Positions 20,701 through 31,393 of a DNA stretch of 64,000 bases are shown here, one piece after another. Numbering within the stretch: position 1 is the first letter of the stretch; every line of letters starts with the position of its first letter. The position numbers and the translations under genes are program-made. The notes below the pieces were generated by a model. It was not told the origin of the DNA. It saw only the letters and a program-made list of their open reading frames with translations, and made no database searches. The DNA is taken from NCBI RefSeq assembly GCF_000208925.1, contig NW_001914860.1, positions 1,612-65,611 of the forward strand, in the 5' to 3' direction. Origin of the DNA: Entamoeba histolytica HM-1:IMSS. Lineage: Eukaryota > Evosea > Mastigamoebida > Endamoebidae.

Positions 20701-22432
20701 TACTATTTTGAAGAATATATCCTGATGCATCTTTAATAAGATATTCTTTTTGTATTATACCATGATTTTTATTTTCATATCGTGCTTCTTTTGTGAGTAT
20801 TTTTTTCATTGAATATCTCCATGTAATATTTAATTGTTTACTTTTATTATTATCACTTTTTAAAAATGTATCAAATTCTTGTTTTCTTTCAATGTCTTCT
20901 CTATAAATTGGTAATTCTTTTGATTGAAATGTTGAATTATTTCCAATTAATATTTCTCCTAAATCTGTTACTCCAATTCCTAAAAATTGTTTATAATTAC
21001 TTCTTTTACTTTGATTTTTAATAATTTGTGTTTTCTTTTTCTTTTCTTCTTTTAAATATCCTTCTTTACTTGCATTTGGATCAAGTTCTGCATATTTATA
21101 TATTAAAAGAACTCCTTTAATTTTATGTTCTGTTTTCTTAAAATAATCAACTCTCCAATTAATACAAAAGGTTGTTTTGTTATTTATATCTTTATTATTA
21201 TTTCTTTTTTCCATTGAAAAATCAAGATAATAATTTTCTGTTAATTTTTTATCCATAGTAATATCATATATACAAAATACTCCAAATAAATCTTCATTAG
21301 GACAATCATTCGTCTCAATTTGTGGAATATCTATTATCCATACATCACTTGTTGTTTCATTTGGATTCATTAATAATACTTCTCTTCTTCCACATAACGT
21401 TTCTTTTTCATCTATTGGTCTATACATTTCATCATAATGATCAAATAAATTTTTATATGTTTGTCTTGGATTTAATTGTTGAATATTATCATCAATTAAA
21501 ATTGAAATGTTTGCTGAGTCTTCCGTAGTTAAATCTTTTCCATATGGTCTTAATGGATCTTCTGAATTTTCCATAATGACTTTTTCAAATGGTATTTTTC
21601 TTTTTTGAACTTCAGTTGTTTTATTAAAAATCATATTTAATACACTTTGTTGTAATGCTGGTAAATTTTTCATTTCAATCCCTTTCATTACTTCTTCTAT
21701 TGCTACTTTTGACATATGTGGTTTTTCATTATGAATAATATTAATATCTTTTACATTAAGTTCATTTTCTTTATTTGTTAAATTAACGCTCTCACTAATA
21801 ATATCTTGTTCTGTTTGACTATCATGAATAAAACTTCTATCATTATACTATATTTTTAATTTCTCTGTTTATATACTATCTTTTTTTTACAATATAACAC
21901 AAACATTTTGTAAATATTTTGGTTTATCTTGATCTCTTTGTTGAAAAAGTGAGTCTTCATGTCGATAAACAGGACTATTATCTAATGATGACTTATTTAC
22001 TAAATACTCTTGGTCTGTTTCAATGTATTTACAAAATTTCATAAAGTCATTAATTTTAATTCTATCTGTTTGCATAAGAACGTTTGACATAATACTTTGA
22101 ATGTGTTCATCTGTTAAATACATGCCTTTTTCGTTTTGGAGAAATTCTCTTATTTCTTGAATTGTTAATTCTCCAAACCCATCACTGTCATATTGCTGTT
22201 TTTATTAATTTTTTTTTTAACCTAAAACTTATCAAAAAAAAAATGAACAAACATAAAATAATAACGTTTGATTTGGATTTGGATTCATTGAAGGTGTAGG
22301 TAATGATTCTCTATCACTTTGATATGATGTCGTTTTTGCTAAAGAACTTCTTGTTTGTTGACTTGTATGATCAGAAAATAATTTGTCTTTTTTAAGACTA
22401 ATTGGTTTCTTCCTTCTATCTTTTATACTCAT
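14705..22432 (-). CDS. DOCK-family guanine nucleotide exchange factor with N-terminal EF-hand
   Basis: Join of 14705-21847, 21905-22195 and 22253-22432 on the minus strand, predicted 2,537 residues. Both introns (21848-21904, donor GTTTGTG, acceptor TAG; 22196-22252, donor GTTTGTT, acceptor CAG) are 57 bp and in phase 0. Each removes an in-frame stop. Residues 63-74 form a canonical EF-hand loop (DSDGFGELTIQE) with its entering helix supplied by exon 1; a second, degenerate EF-hand follows. A DHR1/C2-like region lies at about 570-700, a long coiled coil at about 1650-1770 and a DHR2 catalytic region at about 2000-2530, with the PIECCIDDV and LVAEVNGGIGAI segments. DOCK proteins activate Rac/Cdc42-type GTPases through DHR2 and bind phosphoinositides through DHR1. 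No SH3 or PH domain is visible. If exons 1-2 are not joined, the only in-frame ATG is at 21715. Confidence 0.82.
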
Positions 22433-22599
22433 TTTTAATTTAGACTTTGTATTTCTTTTATTTTAAGTTTTCCTTTTTTTTATTTTTTGTCATTTTATTA
22501 GGCGTTTAACCAATAATGTCATATAAAACGTAATTAATTCTTTTTGGAAAATATTCTATTAGACTTAATATCACTCAATAAGGTATTTACGTTTAAGTG

Positions 22600-22631
22600 A
22601 CGTGGAAACAAATGAAGGATTACGTGGAGAC
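22600..22631 (+). repeat. Direct repeat ACGTGGARAC upstream of DnaJ
   Basis: ACGTGGAAAC starts at 22600 and ACGTGGAGAC at 22622, a 22-bp spacing, about two helical turns. They lie about 80-110 bp before the DnaJ start in an AT-rich region. A role as a regulatory pair is inferred from spacing and position only. Confidence 0.4.
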
Positions 22632-22667
22632 TCCCAACAAACACATCACCTTGAAATAGAGAATAAA

Positions 22668-22677
22668 AGGGTTGAAC
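22668..22677 (+). promoter_or_regulatory. AGGGTTGAAC promoter element of DnaJ
   Basis: AGGGTT runs directly into GAAC (22674-22677), 34 bp before the ATG. This is the usual position of the Entamoeba GAAC element. Confidence 0.45.
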
Positions 22678-22710
22678 TAAAGTAAGTAAAGACAGTTAAT
22701 TGTTAATATA

Positions 22711-23913
22711 ATGCCAAAGGAAATGGATTATTATAATTGCCTCGGCGTTGCTGCCAATGCAACTGATGAAGAATTAAAAAAAGCATATAGAAAGCTTGCA
22801 ATTAAGTATCATCCTGATAAAAATCCAGGAAACAAAGCTGCTGAAGAAAAATTTAAAGAAATTTCAGAAGCTTATGCTGTTCTTTCTGATAGTTCTAAAA
22901 GAGATATTTATGATAGATATGGAAAAGAAGGACTTGAAAAAGGAGGAATGTCACAATTTGATATGGATGATATATTGTCACAATTTTTTGTACATACAAA
23001 AAGACCTTCAGGACCAAGAAAAGGACAATCAATTCAAGTACCATTGAACTGTGATCTAGAGGATTTGTATAATGGAAAAACATTTAAAAGAAAGATTACA
23101 CATGATGTTATTTGTAAGACTTGTAAAGGAAAAGGAACTAAATCAGGTAATGAACCAACAAAATGTACAAAATGTGGAGGAAATGGATATGTAATGATTA
23201 CTACTAGACAAGGAATGTATATGATGCAAAGTCAACAAGTTTGCCCTATGTGTAAAGGACAAGGACAAATTATTCCAGAAAATGATAAATGTAAAACATG
23301 TCATGGAAAGAAAATTGTTTCAGAAGAAAAAATACTTGAAATTATTGTTCAACCAGGAACCAAAAATAATGAAAGAATTGTTTTTGAAGGAGAGTCTGAT
23401 CAAGCACCAAATATTATTCCAGGAGATGTTATTTTTGTAATTCAAACAAAAGAACATAGAGTATTTAAACGTAAAGGAAATGATTTGGTTATGGATAAAA
23501 AAATTACATTAAATGAAGCATTAACAGGTATTGTATTTACTCTAAAACAATTAGATGGAAGGGTATTATATGTTGAAGGCAAAGATATTATTCAACCAAA
23601 TAGTTATATGAAAATTAATGATGAAGGATTTACAATTAAACATCATCCTGAAATGCATGGTGATTTATATATCCACTTTGAGGTTGTTCTTCCATCTAAA
23701 GAAGAAATCAATAAAAACATTTCTCAATTAAAAGAATTGTTACCAAAACCATCTTCAATTCCAATGAAAGATGAAAAATGTACTGTATGTTCTTTAATTC
23801 CATCAGGTGCTCCAACACAACAGTCAGAAAATGGATATAGACAAACACAAATGTCTGATGATGACGATGATGATGATCAACAAAGGGGAGGTGTTGAATG
23901 TCATCAACAATAA
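22711..23913 (+). CDS. Type I DnaJ/Hsp40 co-chaperone (DNAJA/Ydj1 type)
   Basis: A 400-residue type I Hsp40. The J domain has HPD at residues 34-36, which stimulates the Hsp70 ATPase. The zinc-binding domain has four CxxCxGx-type repeats: [24 protein letters not shown] and CKTCHGKK. C-terminal substrate-binding barrels follow. The protein ends GGVECHQQ, a CaaX box (C-H-Q-Q) of the kind farnesylated in Ydj1 and DNAJA1, implying partial membrane association. The usual Gly/Phe-rich linker is almost absent. An Asp run precedes the tail. It is head to head with the DOCK gene at a distance of 278 bp. Confidence 0.93.
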   Translation: MPKEMDYYNCLGVAANATDEELKKAYRKLAIKYHPDKNPGNKAAEEKFKEISEAYAVLSDSSKRDIYDRYGKEGLEKGGMSQFDMDDILSQFFVHTKRPSGPRKGQSIQVPLNCDLEDLYNGKTFKRKITHDVICKTCKGKGTKSGNEPTKCTKCGGNGYVMITTRQGMYMMQSQQVCPMCKGQGQIIPENDKCKTCHGKKIVSEEKILEIIVQPGTKNNERIVFEGESDQAPNIIPGDVIFVIQTKEHRVFKRKGNDLVMDKKITLNEALTGIVFTLKQLDGRVLYVEGKDIIQPNSYMKINDEGFTIKHHPEMHGDLYIHFEVVLPSKEEINKNISQLKELLPKPSSIPMKDEKCTVCSLIPSGAPTQQSENGYRQTQMSDDDDDDDQQRGGVECHQQ

Positions 23914-25266
23914 AACAATAAAAAAGTATATTTTTGAATTGAATTATTTTTTTATAAAACTTATTACTTTATAGATTATTGGTTTCAAAGTATTGTTAAT
24001 AAACCATTACTCATTTTTTTCATATATCATATAAAGTTGAATAAAAATGATGTTATATTTATTTTGTTTATTTCATAACCAAAATAATTTATATCTTTAA
24101 ATAATAAATAATGAAATTGTATTTCATTTATTACATTCATATTTTTATTCTAATTTGATTTTTGATTGAATATATAATACTAAATTAAGTTATTGAGCAA
24201 GAATTTTTCCTGTTTAATTAATCAAAATATGAAGTTGAGAGTGAATAAAAATAAATAAAAATAAGAAATACTGAAATGAAATAATTTATTATCATTTAAA
24301 ATACAAATACCAAATTAAAATAATTCATTAACTTAATATAAAAGATAATATTCAATTAATACTTAATTATTTAATTTTTAAGTTATTTTAAAACTATATT
24401 CTTCTTCCTTTTTATATTTTATTTTCTATACTACAAGCATTTAGTGTTTATTAAAAATTAAATAATTAATTAGCTCAAGAAATTCTAAAATCTACTTTTT
24501 TTTAAGAGTAGTGCTTGTCTTTTATAATAATAATTAATGAAATAAGATATTTTCTTATTTATTTTATTCTTTTTAATTAAATTATTCATAAATAAGTTCA
24601 TAAGCATAAAAAACATCAACCAACTTTGAGTTAAACAAAAAAATATTATTTAGATTATATCTATATATGACTTCCATCTATAATCCAATTCATAATGACG
24701 AAGTAGGACAATTGTATTCGAGAAATTAATTAAAATATTTGTGTTATTCAAACAAAAGTATAAAAATTTCAAAAGGAAAATAATAATGTTTTACAAAAAT
24801 CAAAGTCTAAGACGGATAAATTAAAACATTAATTGATAAAAACAGGGTATTATAGTTAAGGAATTTTTGTTGTAAAAGATAGAATATTTGTTGTAAAAGA
24901 TAGAATACAAGGGGTGTATTAATGTTAGTTTTGTTGTTCAGAATAAATGTGCTACAGTTTTAATAATTTTTTAAGTCTAATAAATGGTTGATTGAGATAC
25001 AAAAGAAACAGGGATTATGAGCAAAAAAAAATACCTATTTGAGTTAAAAACATGAAATAAAAATACAAAAAAAAGAATCAAATAGAGTTTTTTTAAATTA
25101 GAACCTTAGTAATAAAAAGAGAAAAACAAGAAATTATGAGAAAGGATAATATAATAATAAACCAAATAATAATTAAAGTCGAATAGTAAATATATAATTA
25201 TATAAAATAAGTAATTTACAAAAAAAGACTAATGAAAACGAACTTAAAAAAATTATCACAACTCCT
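23914..25266. other. Gene-free AT-rich stretch of 1.35 kb
   Basis: No gene could be supported. Reading frames are short on both strands. The part from 24650 to 25200 is slightly less AT-rich and holds a 21-bp tandem duplication (separate entry). It could be decayed repeat DNA, but I found no match to the LINEs in this window. Confidence 0.45.
24866..24907. repeat. Perfect tandem duplication of 21 bp
   Basis: The unit TTTGTTGTAAAAGATAGAAT plus A occurs twice head to tail (24866-24886 and 24887-24907) with no mismatch. No function is evident; replication slippage would explain it. Confidence 0.8.
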
Positions 25267-27663
25267 ATGTCTAATCAAGAGAAAAATTCTGTGTCTTATG
25301 ACCCAAATGATTACTCATATACAATGTCACCTTTACAACAACAACCAAGTTATGTTGATCAAGAAAAATATGATTGTATGAAAATGCAATATGAAGAAGA
25401 AATATTAGATCTTAAAGAAAAAGTTAAAAAGTATGAAGCTGGATATCATCAAGCAAAAGGATTATTAAAAGAATATGATTCTCTTATAAATTATTTCCCT
25501 CCTCGTGGAGAACATTTTTGTTGTGGAAAGATAGAAAAAAGTTCATGTATTAATGGTGTTTATAATACTAATTTTTCAACACCATTTGCTAGTATTCCAA
25601 AGGTTATGGTATGTGTTCTTTATCCACAAATTAACAAAATTGATGCTTCAAATATTGAAGCAACAGAAACAGGATTTACATTAAAAGTTGGTCCAGGAGT
25701 ACCATCATTAGTAGATGGGTCATTCTTTTTCTGGATGGCTTATTGTCCAATAAAACCAAAATCAGAAAAATTAATACAAATAGTTGATAAATTAAAAGGT
25801 GTAAAAGTAATGAGTGAAAAAGAAGCTGAAACACAAATTTCAAAATATATAAAAAAGTATGATGTTAATGATGAAGATGCTACTGGAAGAACATTTTTAT
25901 ATTATGCATGTGAAAAAAATTATAAAAATTTATGTGAATTTTTAATTAATAAAGGGGCTAATGTAAATGCATGTGATGAAAATAGATATTCTCCTTTACA
26001 TAAAGCTTTAACTGCTGAAAAAATTGATAAGTCACTTATAGTTCTTTTAATAGACCATGGAGCTGATCGTGCTTTAAAGAATGAAAGATTGAATACACCA
26101 TTACATTATTTATGTAGAAATAAAAATTTAAAAGATTATTATGATATTCTTGAATTATTATTGCAAAAAGGAAATAAAGAAGATAATGCTAATTTTGTTA
26201 ATATTGCTAATTCATCAGGAGATACTGCTTTAACTATGGTATGTGCTAATTCAATGGATCTTAAATCAATTCAATTATTATGTGAATCAGGTGCAAATGT
26301 TAATCATCAAACAAATAATGGAATATTTCCTTTATATTCTGCTGTTATGAAAGGAAATACTGATTTAATGGAAATGCTTCTTAAATATGGAGCTAATATT
26401 GGACAAGTTTATAAAGGAAAACCTTTATCTCAAGTTGCAGAAGAAAAAGGTCAAATGGAAGAATTAATGAATATAATTAGAATTAAATATGATGGTGCAG
26501 TTCTTAGTGTACAAGAAATTCAAAGTACTTCTGAAACATTTGAAAATGTTACATTCCCAACAGAAATTTGGACGGGTAGTGTAATGAATTCTAAATTACT
26601 TCATATTGATATGGATACTCTTCCAACAGGATTTCATGTTGAAAATTATTTTACATCAACAACACATAAATATAATTTATTATTAAAGAGAAATGTTCAT
26701 GACCCACAAGCATGTATTCCATATTATCAAAAATATTTTACATCTGCCGATCATAATAATTATATTATTAATTATGAAAATGATATTTCTATTGTATCAA
26801 TATCAGATGATAAAACAAGAAAAAGAGTTATATTAAGAAATAAAAGAAATGATGTTAGAAAGATTTATGAAGGAAAAACTGACCATCAAATTTTAAAAGA
26901 TTTATTCCCTGAATATAAAGAAAAGTCAATGGTTCCAATAAGGGGAGAACCTATTTATAATGCATTATGTAAATTTGAAAATTTCTTTACTTATAAAAGA
27001 TATAAATTTGGTGTATTATATGCTGCTCCTGGACAAACAAAAGAAATGGAATTCTTTAATAATAGACAAGGTTCTTCTTATTTTGAACATTTCTTAACAC
27101 TTCTTGGAGATAAAGTTGAATTATTTGGATATCAAGGATTTGCTGGTGGATTAGATACTAAAAATCATTTAATGGGAGAATATACTTATGTTAATAAATT
27201 TTCACTTGGTAATATAGAAATTGTTTATCATATAGCACCTTATTTACCATTTATGGAAACAAATGACCAACAATTAGATAAGAAAAGACATATTGGTAAT
27301 GATGTTGTTGTATTAATTTTTAAAGAATATGCAGGAAAACCAGATCCAATTGATATTGAATCTTTTAAAACTCAATTTAACCATTGTTTCATTGTTGTTG
27401 GATTTGATGTTACTCAAAATAATCCACCTGAAGCATATGAATATTCAATTAATATTTGTTGTAAAAAAGATGTTGCACCTGTTGCACCATTTATTACTAC
27501 AGATAAATATCAACATAATCAATTTTTCTCACAATTCTTAATTGCTAAATTAATTAATGCAGAAAGATCTGCTCAAGATTCTCCAACATTTAGAGCTAAA
27601 AGATTAGCTATTAGACAAAATCAATTAGAAGCTATTATGCATTCAGTTGGTGCTAAAAAATAA
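25267..27663 (+). CDS. RapGAP-domain protein with H-type lectin-like and ankyrin domains
   Basis: A 798-residue multidomain protein. After a short coiled coil (about 35-70), residues 97-160 resemble an H-type lectin domain, with an FSTPFASIPKVMV start, a central ETGFTLKV and a WMAYC end. Ankyrin repeats fill about 200-420. A Rap/Ran-GAP domain follows at about 600-770: FGVLYAAPGQT, the GLDTKNHLMGEY segment and the catalytic KKRHIGNDVV helix, whose Asn supplies the catalytic thumb in Rap1GAP. The likely role is inactivating a Rap-like GTPase in the cytosol. The lectin-like fold there probably binds protein or glycan partners; this is inference. The start is the first ATG; the next gene begins 90 bp downstream. 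Confidence 0.82.
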   Translation: MSNQEKNSVSYDPNDYSYTMSPLQQQPSYVDQEKYDCMKMQYEEEILDLKEKVKKYEAGYHQAKGLLKEYDSLINYFPPRGEHFCCGKIEKSSCINGVYNTNFSTPFASIPKVMVCVLYPQINKIDASNIEATETGFTLKVGPGVPSLVDGSFFFWMAYCPIKPKSEKLIQIVDKLKGVKVMSEKEAETQISKYIKKYDVNDEDATGRTFLYYACEKNYKNLCEFLINKGANVNACDENRYSPLHKALTAEKIDKSLIVLLIDHGADRALKNERLNTPLHYLCRNKNLKDYYDILELLLQKGNKEDNANFVNIANSSGDTALTMVCANSMDLKSIQLLCESGANVNHQTNNGIFPLYSAVMKGNTDLMEMLLKYGANIGQVYKGKPLSQVAEEKGQMEELMNIIRIKYDGAVLSVQEIQSTSETFENVTFPTEIWTGSVMNSKLLHIDMDTLPTGFHVENYFTSTTHKYNLLLKRNVHDPQACIPYYQKYFTSADHNNYIINYENDISIVSISDDKTRKRVILRNKRNDVRKIYEGKTDHQILKDLFPEYKEKSMVPIRGEPIYNALCKFENFFTYKRYKFGVLYAAPGQTKEMEFFNNRQGSSYFEHFLTLLGDKVELFGYQGFAGGLDTKNHLMGEYTYVNKFSLGNIEIVYHIAPYLPFMETNDQQLDKKRHIGNDVVVLIFKEYAGKPDPIDIESFKTQFNHCFIVVGFDVTQNNPPEAYEYSINICCKKDVAPVAPFITTDKYQHNQFFSQFLIAKLINAERSAQDSPTFRAKRLAIRQNQLEAIMHSVGAKK

Positions 27664-27753
27664 TTTCATTCTTTCTTAAAATAGAAATTATTTTTAAAAA
27701 TATTTAAAAAAAAAAATTTAAAGAACTAAAAAAAGAGAAAAAAATTTAGTTTA

Positions 27754-29553
27754 ATGGCTACAAATTGTATTACTGCTTATAAACAATTCATTTCTGATTA
27801 TCAAAGTGATACCACTTTTCAGTCAACAAAAAAAGTTCCAAAGAATATTAGTAAGTCAATTATTACATTAGTAAAACAAATTAAAGAATGTAATACTACT
27901 CTTCAAGAAGTTATGTATGCTCATGCAATGAAAGAGGGATTTGTTATGTCAAATAATATTGGAGATAGAATTGCAGAAGCAAGTTTATTGGCATATAATG
28001 CAGAAGAAGATAAAGAAAAGAAAGAAATGATTCAAATTGTTAAAGAACATTTTAATATAAATATTGATGACCCAGAAAATACTGCTATTGGAAATTATGC
28101 ATGTGACAAGTTAGTTCAAGTACTTAAATTTCATTGCAATCAAATTGGAATTCGTGCTTCTATAATTGATGTTAATATTAGTCATGAAAATAGAAGAAAA
28201 AATACATCATATTTCACAAAAGACTGCTCATTTGATGCATGGAAAATTTTAAGAAGAGGAACAATTGTATTATATAAAATGTCTGCAGGAGAATATCAAT
28301 TTGCACGTGTTGCAAAAGATTGTCGTCTTGTAAATGAAATTATGGATGTTCCTCTTTATATTTCTGCTGATGAAACAAAACAAATAGGAATTTGTTGGAA
28401 AGAGTTGTTAATAGTCCCTTCTGAAGTTGTTGATCCAAATTCATTTGGAGGGTCATTAAGTGCTATATGTAAAGATTGTGCAGAAGTAATGATGATTAAA
28501 ATTATGAATGAGATGAATGACTTTGTTATGAACAAACTTAATACTGATTTCAAGATTGATGTTAGTGTTCTTTGTAAAAAAGATAATTTAACTAGAAGAA
28601 GTGTAAAAAAAATTAAAAGTGTTCAAGAACAATTAAAAGGTCTTAGTGAAAATACATTATCTGACTTTTATGAAGAAGTTACTGAAACACTTAGAGTTAA
28701 ATTAAGTTCAATGGTAGATCTTGTTAGAAGAGGAGTAGTTCCTACTTATGTAGTTTTTCAAAATAGACCAAAAAGAGATATTATTATGGGAGTTGCATAT
28801 CTAGAATGGGCTCGAAATAAATATTCTCAAATTCTTAAGAATACTGATAAATTAATAAAAGTTCTTTCTAAAGAAAAAGAGTTAATTCTTAATGGTTCAT
28901 TACCTAATGAAATGAAAGAATGGCAACAACAAATTTTATCTGAAAAATCTATGGAATTATTAAGTGAATATGGTTTTGATGATTCTATTGTATTAAATAA
29001 CTCTACTAATATAGAAGGAGTATTATATAATAAATTTGTTATTGATCAATTATTAAGTAATTTAAATGAACCATCAATTGATAAAGAAATACAAACTCTT
29101 CTTACTGAAATGACTGATAAATTATTAAATTATTTTGCTAAGTTACGAAGTACTGCTGTTTCTGTTTCAAAACTAGGAGATAAAGGAAAAAGTGATGAAC
29201 AAATTATTGAACTTTTAACTACTTTTATTGCTTCAAATAAAGAAGAACCTGTTGACTCTTCTCTTCAACTTATTGTTGATGAAATGAAACGTGTTCTTGA
29301 TTTGATTAAGTCATCAGATAAACAACATAATAATAAAGAAGAGGAAAAGGGTATTTATGCTCTTTTTGTTGATATTCTTCAAAATCTTTCTCAACAATAT
29401 TCAGATTGTATTGAACAAAATAAAGAAGCAATCGAAAGATTTAATGAAGAACCATATATTGAAAAGAAACAAAACATTGATCAAGGTTTAAGTCTTGCAC
29501 CACATGTTCAAATGCAAAGATGGTTGAGTAAGAAACAAGTCAAACAAAATTAA
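27754..29553 (+). CDS. Uncharacterised 599-residue protein
   Basis: I do not recognise the family. The frame is long, starts at the first ATG and has codon use like its neighbours, so it is real. Residues 1-150 are mostly helical, 150-250 hold a Cys- and strand-rich patch (including a GGSLSAICKDCAEV segment), and the rest is helical with coiled-coil character at about 330-420 and 470-570. No signal peptide or membrane span is seen. It lies 90 bp after the RapGAP gene on the same strand. Several Cys in the first half are not in a clear zinc-finger pattern. Confidence 0.75.
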   Translation: MATNCITAYKQFISDYQSDTTFQSTKKVPKNISKSIITLVKQIKECNTTLQEVMYAHAMKEGFVMSNNIGDRIAEASLLAYNAEEDKEKKEMIQIVKEHFNINIDDPENTAIGNYACDKLVQVLKFHCNQIGIRASIIDVNISHENRRKNTSYFTKDCSFDAWKILRRGTIVLYKMSAGEYQFARVAKDCRLVNEIMDVPLYISADETKQIGICWKELLIVPSEVVDPNSFGGSLSAICKDCAEVMMIKIMNEMNDFVMNKLNTDFKIDVSVLCKKDNLTRRSVKKIKSVQEQLKGLSENTLSDFYEEVTETLRVKLSSMVDLVRRGVVPTYVVFQNRPKRDIIMGVAYLEWARNKYSQILKNTDKLIKVLSKEKELILNGSLPNEMKEWQQQILSEKSMELLSEYGFDDSIVLNNSTNIEGVLYNKFVIDQLLSNLNEPSIDKEIQTLLTEMTDKLLNYFAKLRSTAVSVSKLGDKGKSDEQIIELLTTFIASNKEEPVDSSLQLIVDEMKRVLDLIKSSDKQHNNKEEEKGIYALFVDILQNLSQQYSDCIEQNKEAIERFNEEPYIEKKQNIDQGLSLAPHVQMQRWLSKKQVKQN

Positions 29554-29966
29554 TTTAAGTTTTTTTTTCTGATTCTATGTTTTCTTATCTAGGATTGATT
29601 CGAGAGTCTTCTTTTTATTTCTAAATCTATATATAGAGTTCTTCTCCGTTGCCTATTGAAACAAATAGTATCAATCTTACTTTTTAACTACCTTTTTATC
29701 TTTAATGAACTTCTACATTTCACTAGAAAGTCTTCTCAATTTTTTGTTTAATTATCGAAATAGATAAAGAATAGTTTGGAATTGTCATTTCAAAAAACAA
29801 AAATATAGTTTACTTAGTTCAGTAGCAGAATTTATTTTATACCCATTTTTTCTAGTGCCTGTCTTGAAATTAATTTTAGGAGAGAGTGATTGTTTGAATT
29901 TATTTTTGAAAAGATTCTGTTAATATAAACTCATAGACTGCCAATTTCATTCATTAATTGTAGAAA
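29554..29966. other. Intergenic spacer
   Basis: No gene was found. It holds the upstream region of the ceramide synthase gene, with a pyrimidine-rich stretch just after the preceding stop. No clear GAAC or GTATTTAAA element was recognised. Confidence 0.4.
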
Positions 29967-30950
29967 ATGAAAATGTCTGATATTTCATTTGGTTGGAGCA
30001 AACTTTCTAAACATGATCAAGTTAATATTCTTCAGATATTATTGATTCTTCCTTTTGTATTAATTTGTATTCCGTCGTCTTTCAGTAGATCTAAACAATA
30101 TGACACTTTTCCTTCTCCAATTAATTTATTATTTGCTATTCCCCAATTTATTCTTATTTATATTCTTCGAGTTATACTTGTTGAGAATATATTTCTTAAA
30201 TTAGGAGAAAAAGTTGTAGTCCATAAACCACAATGGACAGAAGAAGTAAGACAAGTAAGAGTTCAACGTTTCTCAGTTTGTTTCTTCAAAATGTTATACT
30301 TCTTTATTACTGCCCCTCTTGGAGTTGGACTTTTTAGAAATGAAGATTGGTTCCCTACTCAATTATTTGGTCAGGGTAAACAAGATTTAGAATATATGTG
30401 GGAAGATTTTCCATTCCAACTGCCTACTTGGAGAATTACCTTCTTTTATTGTTGGGAATTAGGATATCATTTCCATTCACTTGTACATCATATGCAAGGT
30501 GAAAAGAGAAATGATTATTTTGAAAATTTATTACATCACGTCGCTACAGTATTTCTTATTGTTTTTAGTTATTTGAATAACTGTGGAAGATGTGGATGTC
30601 TTATTCTTATTCTTCATGATATTGTTGATGCAATTATGTATTTTGCTAAGTCTGTTAATGATTTAAAAACTCAAATTCCTGCTTATCTCTCTTTTACCCT
30701 CTTAGCAATATCTTTCCCTAGATTTAGAATATACTTTTTGGGATGGTATTTGATTCCAGCTGCTGGTGGTTGTATCAAGTATGTTCCTGATGATCTTCCA
30801 GGTGGATTTCTTGTGTATTGTTTGATTATGTCACTTCTCTGTGTTCTTCTTTTACTTCATATATATTGGTTTACATTAATTCTTAAGATGGTATATAAAA
30901 TAATTACAGAAAGAGGAAGAATTGCAGACCCTCATACTATTGGTAACTAA
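29967..30950 (+). CDS. Ceramide synthase, TLC domain (Lag1/Lac1 family)
   Basis: A 327-residue protein with about six to eight membrane spans. The Lag1 motif is clear near residues 183-235: RNDYFENLLHHVATVFLIV, with the catalytic His pair, followed by SYLNN and LILHDIVDAIMYFAKSVND with the conserved Asp pair. The family joins a sphingoid base to acyl-CoA in the ER to form (dihydro)ceramide. There is no homeobox-like domain, as in fungal and protist members. Two ATGs lie two codons apart (29967 and 29973); I chose the first. It converges with the sirtuin gene. Confidence 0.88.
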   Translation: MKMSDISFGWSKLSKHDQVNILQILLILPFVLICIPSSFSRSKQYDTFPSPINLLFAIPQFILIYILRVILVENIFLKLGEKVVVHKPQWTEEVRQVRVQRFSVCFFKMLYFFITAPLGVGLFRNEDWFPTQLFGQGKQDLEYMWEDFPFQLPTWRITFFYCWELGYHFHSLVHHMQGEKRNDYFENLLHHVATVFLIVFSYLNNCGRCGCLILILHDIVDAIMYFAKSVNDLKTQIPAYLSFTLLAISFPRFRIYFLGWYLIPAAGGCIKYVPDDLPGGFLVYCLIMSLLCVLLLLHIYWFTLILKMVYKIITERGRIADPHTIGN

Positions 30951-31393
30951 AAAGAAATCAGTAAATATTTTGTATTAATTAATTTATTTCTTCTATTTTT
31001 AAAAAAAGAAAAGAAAGATTAGTTATAAAATCTTTTATGATGAACACTTAACATAAAATTTATAATGAATTTGATCATTTTGATATATATTCTATCAAAA
31101 CAGTTTTAATAAGCAATTAAATTATGGTGTTTTGGCTAAACAAATTTTTTAAAAATAAATATAGAACTTTATGATGAGCTATATCTTTATATCTAGTTTC
31201 AATAACAGTATCAAAAAAAATATAAACAAAGATTTTAGTTGTTTGTTAGTTTTATCTAACAGTAATAAAAAAATTAACTAGATATGTAGTTACTTGTCAC
31301 AAGAATGATTTCTCTCCATTAAACAATAAGAAGTAAACACAAAGCATGGTTTAATAAAAAATAACAGAAAATACTTCTAAACTTAATTCAATT
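30951..31393. other. Convergent intergenic spacer
   Basis: AT-rich spacer between two converging genes (ceramide synthase and sirtuin). Nothing else was recognised. Confidence 0.4.

Noticed and set aside
23914..25266. SINE element suspected around the 21-bp tandem repeat
   Set aside because: No shared 3' end with the LINEs in this window and no clear boundaries or target duplication.
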